Of a stretch of 64,000 bases of DNA, positions 24,601 to 37,200 are shown piece after piece. This stretch comes from Corythucha ciliata (lineage: Eukaryota; Arthropoda; Insecta; Hemiptera; Tingidae). The DNA lies in the NCBI GenBank assembly GCA_038030265.1, contig CM075941.1, forward strand, positions 34,720,164 through 34,784,163, written 5' to 3'. Position numbers and translations under genes: made by a program. Numbering within the stretch: position 1 is the stretch's first letter; each line of letters begins with the position of its first letter. Under the pieces are notes generated by a model that saw only the letters and a program-made list of their open reading frames with translations, had not been told where the DNA came from and ran no database searches.

Positions 24601-27600
24601 GAGTCGTGACCTGCTTCGTATAGATCCTCGGTGTCTTCCATTCGAACGATTCCATATTCATTCGAAACAATATTTTCATCTTGAGAATGCTGAGACTATA
24701 GGGTTTTAGATTTCCGGAGCAGTGAGGTGATGCACACACACCTTCGAGACATGGCCAATTTTACCACAGGAAGAACACTTTAGTGACGTACGATCTTTCG
24801 TGCACTCGCGCGATGTGTGATTTGACCAACCGCAATTCAGACAGAGATTATCCTAACGCTCGGTAATCGACACGACGTTTGGACTGAAATCGTTGATTAG
24901 GACGACGACTGCGGCGGGAACGTTTTTCATAATGAGGTCTAGTGGCTCTGTGAAGTTTATGGGTATCAGTGATTTCATCCGATGGTTTGGTCAAAAGGTC
25001 AACTGGGTTTGGCCAACTGATGGTTCGATTCATAGCGGGGCGCTTCAAGTGCTACGGCTTTACTGAGTAGGGCTTCAAAACAATCGAGGGAAGTGTCCTG
25101 TAGGAGTTGTAGACCATAAACTTTTTTGAACCATACAGTCATGGTGTTTTTTAATGAATGCATTTCCCTTAGGTGTTTGCCGTAGAGGTGAAGCGATAAT
25201 GCTGATGGGGGGGGGCACCGGGAATGGGCCCGAAATGCATTCATTAAAAACCACCATGGCTGTATGGTTCAAAAAATTTTATGGTCTACAAGTCGAAACA
25301 ACAGCAAAAAAAAATTTTTTTTTAACAAATTCCGAAACCTGTAGGAGTTGCTCGCGTATCCAATTGTCTTTCAGGCCTCTGATGAATTGGGCGCGAAGAA
25401 ACGAGCCAGCAATGGATAATCTCGTATCACAGGTGGTGCAAGTAGTGTAGAAATTGCAATCTGTTAGGTTCCCTTTGAGTGAAGCGACAAAATCTGATAT
25501 TGATTGGTGTGATTGTTGAGTGATATGGAGAAAATAATGCTGAGAGACGACTGAAAATATAGCAGGAAAGAGCAGAGGGCGGGTACGGGGAGTCATAACC
25601 GTCACTCCACCCCAATCGGCCATGGTCAACTATTTGGCATACATTTTTGCACCTTATTTCCGCACCAATCCTGGATTTTAAAGACTCGTTTTAATCTCCA
25701 GAAAATTCTGCATACGCAGCAGGTAGTATCCATTTTTTTCAAATTCCGTCCCCGAAAAAACTTTAAACACTCGTCTTGAAATTTTGCCTGGAAATTTCAT
25801 ATACTTCCTTCAACTTATTTGATAAAAGGGATACTACTGAATATGCGGAATTTCGTGGAGATTGGAAACAGACCTTAAAATCCAGGATCGGTGTGGAAGA
25901 AAGTTTAGTGGGGGAGGAGTCGAGGAATCATCTGAGATACAAAATCGAAAGCCAGCTCCACTTATGTATAATTCACCTAATATCAAGCGGATTATTAATC
26001 AATTCCCAGTCTGGGTTCTAGGCAGTGCTGGAAATTTATTAATATTGTGCTCGGTATCTGGCGAATACCATTTTGTGTAGAACCGGCTTAAGCCACGCTA
26101 GCCGGCCGGTTTTTATGTTAACATAAAAACGTTTTTCTTGTTGATTATCACTTGATTAAAAGGTGTTTTTCGTGACTGTTAACTAAGCCCAGCCGTACTT
26201 ACCGTTGGAGTCAATTCGACGTCAAGCGCCACACTAAATTTAACCAACTGAAACGAGACAGAAAATGGTGTCGACGTTCCGATTTCGCTGCAGAGTTTTT
26301 TTGAGCCGAGCCAAAAGTCGTTGCCGAAGAAAAACATAGAAGAGTAGCGTCCACTGGCGTCCAACACTGGAAACAAAAAAACAAGACAAAAACTAGTGAA
26401 ATTAAGGAATTATTCGCATCACTTCCACATCACTTTAGAAATGAAAAAGACTGTGAGATCAAGGGCAGTTTCAAATCGTTCGAAAACGGATATTGCGTAA
26501 TAATGAGGTGAATGCATGGAGAAAGCTTTTCGTTTTTTCATTCATCAAGTTTTGTTTCCTCAGAAGAGTAAAAGAAATAACGTTGGCATATTGATTGTTA
26601 GGCCAATTATACTCATGCTCCTAAAAACCGACTCACTTTATTTTGCTCAGCCATATCACCTATTTCTTGCCTTCAAATTGCCCCCATAAAGCGGAAAATT
26701 TAAGTTAAATCAACAAAAGCAATAGGATTGGTTTTTTGTCGTTGGGCAGGCCACATAAAATGGAATGTCGACATTTAAATGTAATCTCACGAGTACCACT
26801 TACTGAAGGCCTTTCCTTTTACCTCCTTTTCACCATAAACAAACCAAGGGGTAGGGCCCTTACATTGCAACAAATAATTTTAGGCGGTTACTAAGATAAA
26901 ATCTGAGTTCCCATTCACTTCTTTTTAACGTCTGTTGCTTAGGAGTTCCATATTTATGATTGTCGCGCCTACAAAAACATGTCCCTAAACTTTGAAAATA
27001 AATCAGTAGAAAAACTTTTGAACGATGGATGCACAACGGTGTAACTGTCCACCACCATGAAAAGAACTTTGAAGATGAGATGACGATGAAAAAAAAAATT
27101 AAAAAAGTTGACAATGTTATTTAAAACGTTTCAAGCTTGAGTAGAAATTTTAGACGCATATTTTTTTCTTGATTGCTCAACTTGTTGATGCGTGAGACAC
27201 CTCTTGATTAAATTATCCGTCATTCCCTTATTTCATAAGGGTTAGAGTCTGATATCTTCCCTTTGCACGATACCGTTCCGTATTCATAGTTGTCATTCAA
27301 GCTGAGTATTTGCTAAAACGGCTTCAAATCGGTCGTTCAAATTAGTAAGTCATCATGAATCCAAATAATCAAATACTCGGCTTGAGGCCTGAATGACGAC
27401 TATGCATTCGGCTCAAAGTCATGCAATGATGGCAATGATGTAGTCAGCCAGTTGAAACTCTCCTTTCAATTAAATTTATACTAAATTGAGGTTTTAGAGC
27501 TGCACTGCCTGGTTCCGAGTTACGATTTTCTTGGGAGACTTTCAAGATTGAATTTTATTGTGATTTATGACTAGAAAGTCATGAAATTTCAAGTTTCGAA

Positions 27601-30600
27601 GGATAAAAATAGCGGTGAATTGCGATTTTAGGCTCTTCCTTGGGTTTCAGGAGTGTCACCGGTGCGGCCGTCCTCGGGGAAATTCGTGAGGTCCCTGAAA
27701 TTCTTTGGGCTCATACATTATGCCCTCTGATTAGTTTTGTGCTTAGAACCGACACTAACGCGATGTCCACTCATCACGCCGATTTCGCAGGAATTATTTC
27801 CCTGAAAAGACAATTTCGCGTGGTACAGACAGATTCAAGAATACATTTTCATCGGCTTTGACTGTACCCAGTTTGACCTCAACGCGGGTCAGAATCCTTC
27901 CAAACAACAATTTGCGAGAATCTCGAATTTCACCAAGTTTGAAGTTACAGAACCCACTTTCACCAGTCTATGTTCTTTCAAAAACAACATTTTGCCCATT
28001 CAAAACCAACTTTGCGTAATTGACTCGCCCAAAAGCCAATTACGCGGATTTTGGCTCACTCTAAAAACCCAGTTTACTTATAGAGCCTTAGACCCGATTT
28101 CACCAACTTCTTAAACCATGATCAACAACAAATCACGATTACAATGTAAACACTTATATCAGAATTCATATGAGTCGCTATTGGCAACTAATCACGATCA
28201 ACTTTAAACGAGATCAATTTTGTTGGTGAAAATGGGCCTTAATTTAGCTGGGTGGAGTGCCTGAAAAAAACAAAATTATTTGGGGTTGACTCATTAAAAA
28301 CCTATTTCGTGGCATCATGGTGTTTTCTCATTCAAATAACCGGCAAATTATGCTGGCTTGGTTGATTGAAAAAGGCATTTTCACTAATTTCGCTTTTTCT
28401 AACCCTTAATATCGTGAACCTGGAATTTGTGAGAACCTATTTCACGGGTTCGACTCCATCAAATACTAAACTTCGCGGGGCTTCATCCCCGCAACCCAGC
28501 AGGCCCATTTTGCTCCGGCCAGGTCCTTCCCTTCTTTTTGTTTCACGAATACTGCAGTGGAGTAGAAAATAAAAATTAGAAAATGAAATCTCCTGATTTT
28601 CTACATCGAGTCAAAACCAATAGACACAAATGCGGTGATTTAAGCGTGTTGATCGTTTACAGCGGGAAACGCCCCATATTGTGACCTATAAGATTGCTCG
28701 AAAAAACTCGTTCTTTCACACATAGACCGCTTCTTGGGGTCTACAGTTGATCCAGATCATCTCGACAAGTGGAACCAAAATGGGGTTTTACAATGTTTTT
28801 GAGATCATCGATGCCAATGACTGTGATCCAGCAGCTGGCGCCAGTTGACTGGTTACTTATAAACATCTGTTGGCGCCAGTTGACTGGTTACTTATAAACA
28901 TCTGTTGGCGCCAGTCCCGTACCGCTCCAGTCAAAAAAATCCGTGCCAGTCGACTTGCATCAGGAGTAGCCAGTGAGCACTCCAGTACCACCCCCACCAC
29001 CCACAAATAAACTTACGCCATCTTGTGATACCGTGTAAACAAAATTTTCATATTCCAGACATTCACTTATCATAACAGCCACTTCATGTTCGTTATCTGA
29101 TATCTGAACAGTCTGAACTCTGCTGACTGGCTCCAGCAACTTGAATCGTCCAACAGTACTGGTGCAAGTTATCGGTGCCAATCGATATGCTCCAATAACT
29201 GTGTGAGTCGGCTGGCTCGTCGCTTACTGTTATCGTGTAAACCAGCCTTTATTTGCGGACTTTAAGGCTGGTTTACACGATGACAGTACAGGCGTGGTAG
29301 AGACTGTGACCCAGCAGCTGGGGTGAGTCGACTGGCACCATGTAAACATCGGTTGGCACCGCTCCAGTCGAAAAATTCTGCGCCAGTCGACTTGCATCGG
29401 GAGTAGTCAGCGAGCATTCAAGTGCCTCCACCCGGGGGTTCGACCCATCCACTTTGAAGTGACACTGAGTGGAGCTGCTCAGTTGTCGGCTCGCTACTCT
29501 GCGGTGCTTCAAAGTATAGGCTCGTGTGCGGGAGCCCTTATTTCATACAAATACTATATCCCTACTCATCACTGTACTTTGGCAAGTCTATAAATCAACT
29601 CTTCATGCTGATCTTGATATTCCCTACGCCAATGAAATTCCAAGTTCAGCATACACCCGACTCCATTCATTAATGGACCACCACCATTACACACCACCAT
29701 TAAACCACTTTCTCGCCGGCAGGATACCTCCGACGGCGATTAAAAAGCAAACCCTCTTAGGAATTTTGAAAGGAACGGGACCGGCTGTAGTTATCGTTGA
29801 TAACGATTGTCTTCTGTGTGACGCATAATCCCAAACTATCTGTTTGTTATTATCTTATATCAACAATCAAAAAGGAATAAGAGTCGTTGGGCTGCTTCCT
29901 GTGCGTGCCTGCATCAACGAAAGGCGTAAGCCGGCTATGTAATCCAACAATAAATAATAGGGAAGGAATAGATAATAAAAGTTAAGAGTGTTGTTCAATC
30001 AACCCGCCGCTGTCTGAGGAGTGACGTGAGAGGGAGGACAGTCAAACAAAATTATAGTAAACAAACTTCAATCAACTAAGGAGCATCTCTTAACGTTTCA
30101 ATCAGGTAGAATGAGAAAGTGCGTTAGGTATTTACAACAAGAAGAAGGGGCAATTTCGCCGGCTTTTGCTCGGCATTATCAGACACTCGATTATTATGCC
30201 AGACTCAGTTTAAAAGGTATTCATCCCTAGTTTAAAATTAGGTTCGTTTCTCGCTTTTTTTATACATCGTATTACGACGCAAAAATGATGCCATTTTTTG
30301 AATTGGCCCATTCATTACCGCTATATCCTCCCGAAATCTTCAGCAGTAAAAGTGACTCGCCCTTATTCTCATTTCCGCCTTTATTGACCCGATAAGGTGA
30401 GAGAATGCTAGAAGAACAAGTAGCAAGAACAAGGAAGTTGTAGGAAACTCGCCCCACCAGTTCATTTTTCTATGGGGGTGAATCCCAATAGCTGCATCTG
30501 AGTTGTTTTTACTATACTTTTCCTTCTTACGTAATATTATATTTTAGTGAAAGCATTCGTTGATGAAACTTAACAGCAGAAGACGAGAATTTATCATCCT

Positions 30601-32523
30601 TTGATTGATTAGATAGGGACTCGAGCGGGCTATTCTTTTTGCCTTGTCCTGTCCATCTCCTCCATCTCTTCTATCCTCGTCCTTCTCATCTCCTCCCCAA
30701 TTCATCGTCTGACGAATACGTGTTCGATTGAGCGTGCGTTGACAAAACACAAATAGAATTGATAATGTGACAATAGACCCAAACTGAAATGTTTAACGTT
30801 CTTTATAAAACAACAATGTAGCTAATGCCAACATGAGACCCAATGATTTTTCCATAATGACGGAATTTTGAGGTATCATTTTAATTTGTTAGTATTCTTC
30901 AATTTACGTTCCTATCTACTTAATTAATTAGGTGTAGGCTGTATTAGGAGTTGCGGTGAATGCTAATGTAATACAACCCTTCGTACAAAAAAAAATAAAA
31001 AAATACACAGTGATGATAGTGAGCAAGTGTCGGATTGCGTAGGTACGATTCTGAAAAACAAGAGTAAACACCAAAAAGTAAAATGCTCCTTCAAGTAACA
31101 ACTCCTTTTACCATTAACAAAGAAGACTGGGGCACTACCCTTCCTTGAGTACAAATGAAAATAAACGACATCGGCGTGTCTCCATTCTCCGCACCCTGCA
31201 GCCGGCACGTTTTGACCTAGAATGTTTTTTCATCTCCTTGTTCCCCAGGATTGCGTCTGGTCTGCATGGATGGAAGTATACGTATACCCACTCGGGCCCC
31301 GCAAGTGAAAGGCGTGCCAACTGAGAGAAGGAATGAGTTAACAGCTACTTTTGTGTCTCCATCCTTCTAACAGGTCCTAAAACTCTGTTTCCCATGTGAA
31401 CGCAAAAGTGCGTGCTTTAAAATGTAACTCTGTAAGAAAGTCTACTTCTACCACTTAACCTTATGGTTAAGTTCTCCTTGGGGGTTTTTTTCCCCCCCAC
31501 TTTAGTAGAGCTCATGTAACAGTGCTTTCTTTAGGAAATCGAAGGCTTGGTGTCGGTTGAAATGACTCAAGAGAGCGAGATCTACAGGAATTGCCGCGGA
31601 GGAACCTTATAAAAGGGCTGCAGTAAAATAAATTTATAGCTCCCCGGCGGCGAAGGAAAGGAGCGAATGAAATAATAATAAGGGGAAAAGATATTCAATT
31701 TATTTATATTGTCTATAAACGTCACTGATTCGTTATTTTTGTGTTTGTATCATCAAAGTTCGGGGTGAGAGAGAGATAGAGTGGGTGTGTGTGACAGCTT
31801 GTGGCCACCATCACTTTTCAGGGTGAGACCAATAGTGCGTTTTTTGTCGTAAATGAAATGCACCAAAACAGAAATGAATAAATTGGACAGGTTAGACACG
31901 TCGATTCACAGAGAGGATCGAATTCGAAACGCCGTCTGACGGGAAATAATTTAATGCCGAGAAATGAAGGATCGCTCCCAAAAAAAAAAAGGGAAATAAC
32001 GTAGGTATTGATTTAAGTGATTTGAATGAATTAATTGAAATATTGTCCCCACCCCCTCTATAAAACTTGCCAGTCCCTTAATTCCACCCGTAGAAAATTC
32101 CTATTTACGGCCCTTCACGGGCCGTACGGCCTACGGCCGTACGGGCCTACGGTTTTCATTGACCAAGACAATGAAAAGGGCGAGAGAAAATCTGAAAATC
32201 AAAATGAATTTCTCACCTGAAAAAGTCCCGCTCAATTGCCGGTTGCAGAGGTCCGTTATTTAGTCGTATAACACTCCTTTTTTTTTTTTTTTTTTTTTTT
32301 TTTAATGAAATCGAGGCGGGTTTCAATATAGTCAATATAAATCATGCCTTTAAAATAGGCAAACCCGCAATTCACAACCTGAAAATTGTAAACTCACAAA
32401 TTTCTTAACCTAGAAATGGTTTGACGCGGACTGTTCCCGTCTTAGAAACTGCAAAACGGGTTATGTATTTTGCGACCAAAACATAGTAAAACTGACGATT
32501 TGCGCCGTAATGGCAATTCACTA

Positions 32524-32577
<54 letters not shown>

Positions 32578-34195
32578 TGGCTGAGCTGTCGATTCGTCTC
32601 CTGAAAGTAAGGAACCTTTAAAGACGAGTAGACGCATACGGCGCCATGTTCGTTCTTATCAGTTTAATAAGATAGGTTGGGGGTGGTTTGTTGACATTCA
32701 CAAATCATGAACAAAAGGTGGATTTTACAAGGCTGATAATTGATAAGAGCGAACATGGCGTCTGTGATTTTACCTGTCTGATTATAGGTTCTCTACTGAA
32801 AGTAGTCAAAACTGAGTATTAACCCCCTTAAAATGGATGTACTGACAACTTTCACCCTAAAAACAGCCAAAAACGTTGCTAACTTAACACGTGGTATTAT
32901 TAATCATGAATGGCGCAAGATCCCCGCAAGAACCCAACGCACCCCTATGGTCTCAAAACTTTCACGCTCGAAAAATGACCACACATGTCCATTGCAATAG
33001 CTAAGTTCAAGCTAGTAATGCATGGGGGGAAATTATTCTATGCCTATTCTAAAAATTGCTAAACTATAGCCCGCCAAGTTAAACGTGGACCTCGCCTTCC
33101 TGTGATCAGCCCTCCTAGCTATTTTCCCTTACCCCCGCCGTGGAACTTCGGCTTGATAATAACACTTATCTTCGTTAAAAAGTGGGACAACCAATTCGGT
33201 AATGAAATAGAGGAAAGATAAGTTGTAAGTAATCGAATGAGAGAGCGCTGGCCGCGGCTTCATGTTCATCTTAACGGGCTATAACTACGTATTCACGCCT
33301 CTAAAATAGCGATACCGGCCAAATAACGCCTTTAAAATATTAAAATCCTCAGAGGAGTTAGATTTGGCGCAAAAAAAGAACTTTCGAGTAGGGATGAAAC
33401 CGTTCCGGTCTTTAGCCCGGACCAGACCGAAGACCGGACCGAATTCGGTCCGGTCCCAGCAATTTTATTTCAGTTCGGGCTGTGAATAATTCCGGTCCGG
33501 TCCGGTCTTCTTGTAAGGACCGGACCGAAAAAAGTTGGTCCTTAATTGGCGAATAGAGAAAAACAGAAAATTGTTATGTGGATTCGTTTCGTGCAGGAAC
33601 TGCGTGCTTCTAATGTCTGGAGTATGTTTAAATGGATTGCCGTGACGTACATAACCATCAAAGGGCGGATCGGAGACCTTTTAAAGGGGAGGGGGTATCG
33701 AAAACCCTCCCACAGAATATCACCTACTTATTTCCATATCCACGCTCCCTATACGGCCACGTCCGCACCGGAGGTGGCTAGCTTAGCGCTAGGATGGGCT
33801 GGAGGGTAAATAGGTTCCTAGCGACTGGCAAGGATAGGCTGGCGTGGACAACTAGGGTTCTTTTGTCTTCTTCAATTTTTCTCCTCCTCCTGAGTGCACG
33901 CAGAGCTCTTGAGGAGTGAAGTTTCTTCTTTCACATTCAGCCTCTGTCTCTGGACCCACTCTGGGCCTTAAGAATATCATGTCTCTGCCTAGTTCCGTAA
34001 AAAAATGTTCATGGAAAATTCTGGTCACTGCACGAACCAACCGAGAAAAGAGCTAGGGATATTCAATGTCCTATACAAATACCTATGTATATGGAGTTGC
34101 GAGGATACCAAGAGGAATGCACGCAATTATTTACATTTCAAATAGAGGACAACGACTAAATAAAGAGATTTAGCACCCTTTACCTGTTTCTAGCT

Positions 34196-34230
<35 letters not shown>

Positions 34231-37200
34231 GACCCGCCACCCCCTCGCCAACAAATGTCCAAGCAAGCATCCAGGGTAGAACAGTGGGAGCTGTTCGCCT
34301 ACATAGCCGCTAGGAGTCTACCCATGCATCCAAGCTCTCGGTGCGGCCAGGGCAATTCATTTTTTTGAGTTCGTTTGCTTGGATGCTTCACCCTAACGTC
34401 TCTCTACCCTCCAGGCGCTAAGCTTGACTCCTCCGGTGCGGACACGGCCTACTAGTTTTCAGCGATTTCACCAGCTCTACTAGCCTATTAGAGGCAATCC
34501 CGTTGTTACCCCCACTTTTGGGTGATGTAAACGTGCTGTAAATTTCTTCCCTTCAAAAGTGAAGCATTTTTGGGTTGATTAGCCCACAAAATGCATACAT
34601 AGAGCTTGTGAGCCAAGGATTATTACTTTTATGTACTTCGTTTCTAATTATTATTTCGTGAACGTTTTCCAGCGATATTTTATTTAAGACTCGAAATAAA
34701 ATTCCCCCCGGTCCCGGTCCGGTTCAGACGTTATTATTTTTCGGTCCGGTCCGGTCTTTATCGAAATACCGGACCGGACCGGACCGATTTCACCCCTACT
34801 TTCCAGTTTCCCAGCCGTAGCAACTGTGCCGCTTAGAGGTGAGGTGTGCTTTCAATGTCGGTGATTTTGTCGCTGTGACTACTCCGTCACTGTTGGCTCC
34901 GGTGACGACGACATTGAAATCGCCGTTCCGACCCTCTAACGGTGGCATTCCTTTTCACTCATATCGCCTCTTCATTCGTCACTTCTATCGCTTCACTGCG
35001 CTACAGTCTCTTGAATCAAAATTGAAGCCGTCACCTAGCCATCCTCGCAGGTCACCACATAGCGCTTTACCAGTTCCTCTATTGCCCCAATGAACTCAGT
35101 AGCATCTGTTGACTTTTCTTGGACTTATCGTTACTATTGGACCTTTAGTGTAGGTATTAATACATTTCTACACACTTCGTTTTTAAAGATCTGCGTAACG
35201 GTGATTATTTCTCAATAATAAGTCTTTGTTTTTTAAAACACCTTCTTAGGTAAATTCGTGCATTGCAGTTTTTGAGCACCCCACTCACAGTTGATGACTG
35301 TGGGTTTGCCGTTCACAGGAGTGTTCCACGGATAACTTTTTAGAAAAAGAATTACTTTTTTTTTATAACCGATGCAAACAAAATTGATTTGCGAAATCGT
35401 GTCTCTCATTTGCCCTATTAATAGGCTATGTTGGTTTGGGAATGAAATTCACACAGATACCGGCGAGTCCAGTGACATTAGGCATTTGCTCAAACGAACT
35501 GCTATAGTAGTCAGTATAGTAGTATTAGGCACAGTCACCGGTGCTAGCTGTCACTGTGACCGACAAAAGCGGTCACACCACACCTCTAGTGCCGCTCCAC
35601 AATTCGCTCCAAGATTTTAGACGTAACTTATTGGAAGCTAGAGCAATATTTTAAGTGAATAATCATAAATCTGCATTAAATTTAATGGAATTCATCCGAC
35701 TCCATCCTTTTTGACTTGTTCGCATTTGTTACTCTATCTTCGATTTCGCTGGACCAATCGCTTTAAAAATGTTAGCGTGCGCTTCTAGGCTAATGATCAA
35801 GACAACTTGTGAGCCGTCACTCATCTAGCTAGGTGAAGAAAAAGCGGCAGGCAGGCCGACGGCATGCTGAAGCTGCTTTTCGACGTTAATGATACCGAAT
35901 ATAAGCCAGATCCGAATCGATTTTTTTCACGAACACCATACTTCCTGTCTCTACGGGAACATGGAGGTAAAAATTGATTTCTGGTACACATTGCCATCGA
36001 GTCTCTGTTGATTTGCACTTCGTTCGTTCGTTGCTTCCGTGACACTATTTCTTTTAACAAAACGGTGCTACCTTCCTGGGAATCACACTTTGATCAGTGA
36101 CATAAACACCGTAATAAAATGTTTTACCAGGACAAGAAGAAAGGAATGGGTAATTCTTCCGCATGAGGAACCTGTCTACCGAGGTTTAAAAGTATCGTTA
36201 CGTCGTCTTCACGTAAAAAGAGCTCCTAATACTTTCACTTTGAGTACTGTCTACTGATTTGAGCGAGGGTGCAAAAAAGAAAAAGGAGGAGGATAGTTAC
36301 TTGACCGAATGACACAAATATTTATTTTCTTTCCGTATAGTTGATAAACAAAAGAAGTTAAATAGGAGAGATAGTAATTTAAATCTGAAAAGAAAAAAAA
36401 TCTACCCCCCATTTGGAGGTTGGACAGGGTACCGGACGCCACCTAACCCACCCGCACCCGCAACAACTCAAAAACACAGTTTCAAGGTTGATTTTTTTTC
36501 ACAGCCTTACAAATGAAATAAAGAAAAACTCTTACTCCAAAATCACACATTGAGGAGCCAGATTAAACAATTTGTAAAAACAAAACTAAAACAAGAAAGT
36601 ATTGTGAGCAGAGAATGAAGGTGCTAAGTAAATCAAACATATGCCTCTTGCATACTTGCCTGGTTGCACGCCTGAGAAAATATTATACAATTTTATTGTC
36701 TCTGTTAATGAAGGTGATACGACCTTCGGCTCATCTTGGCTTTTCCTAACAAAATATCCGAAATGGGCAGAATTGTATTATATGGCATTGACTCTTGTTC
36801 GTTGAAACTTTATTCATTTTGGTTACTTTGAATGCAAAAGATGTAGAAATGCTGAATTTCCTGTAAAGTCGATGGTTTTAGCGATAATTAGAAAAAAAAA
36901 CTTTAAAAAGTCATGGTTTTCGGGCTGCGATAAGTTGCGCGGAGGGTTTCACTTTTTTTTTCTCAAACACTCCTTACCTATAGATATATACGCATCCACT
37001 TGGCGAAGTTGTCCACTTCATGACAAGGATGTCCATTTCACGAAGTGGCTCCACTTGCCGTAATTTCAAAAGATTACGACATCTGGACAAAAAAATGTCC
37101 ATTTCTTGAAAAGGAAATCGCGTTTGTCCAGTTGCTGAAATTAAGCTTCCTTACTGAAAGTGGATGCACAACGTAATTTTTTAGCGGGTTTTCGAGATCT

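Larger units (their letters stand above)
13100..25632 (-). mobile_element. Ty3/gypsy retrotransposon, decayed and split by three insertions
   Basis: On the minus strand the domains appear in canonical order: gag 25629-24740, protease 24641-24250, RT 18721-18165, RNase H 15180-14490, integrase 14490-13380 and C-terminal tail 13437-13177. A polypurine tract AAAGTGGGGGAGAA (about 13157-13170) is followed by TGTAATGAACAGCC, the likely 3' LTR start. I could not find the matching 5' LTR upstream of gag, so the 5' end is probably truncated. Frameshifts and a stop show it is dead. It resembles the K02A2.6-type gypsy group common in arthropods and lies in intron 2 of the NRF gene, in the same orientation. 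Confidence 0.85.

Noticed and set aside
28440..28500. tRNA-like GGTTCGACTCC motif
   Set aside because: The T-arm-like word stands alone. I could not fold a cloverleaf with acceptor, D and anticodon stems around it.
29526..29828. 100-residue plus-strand ORF with protein-like composition
   Set aside because: No family motif, no splice context and no link to neighbouring elements. It could be a LINE fragment but I cannot support it.
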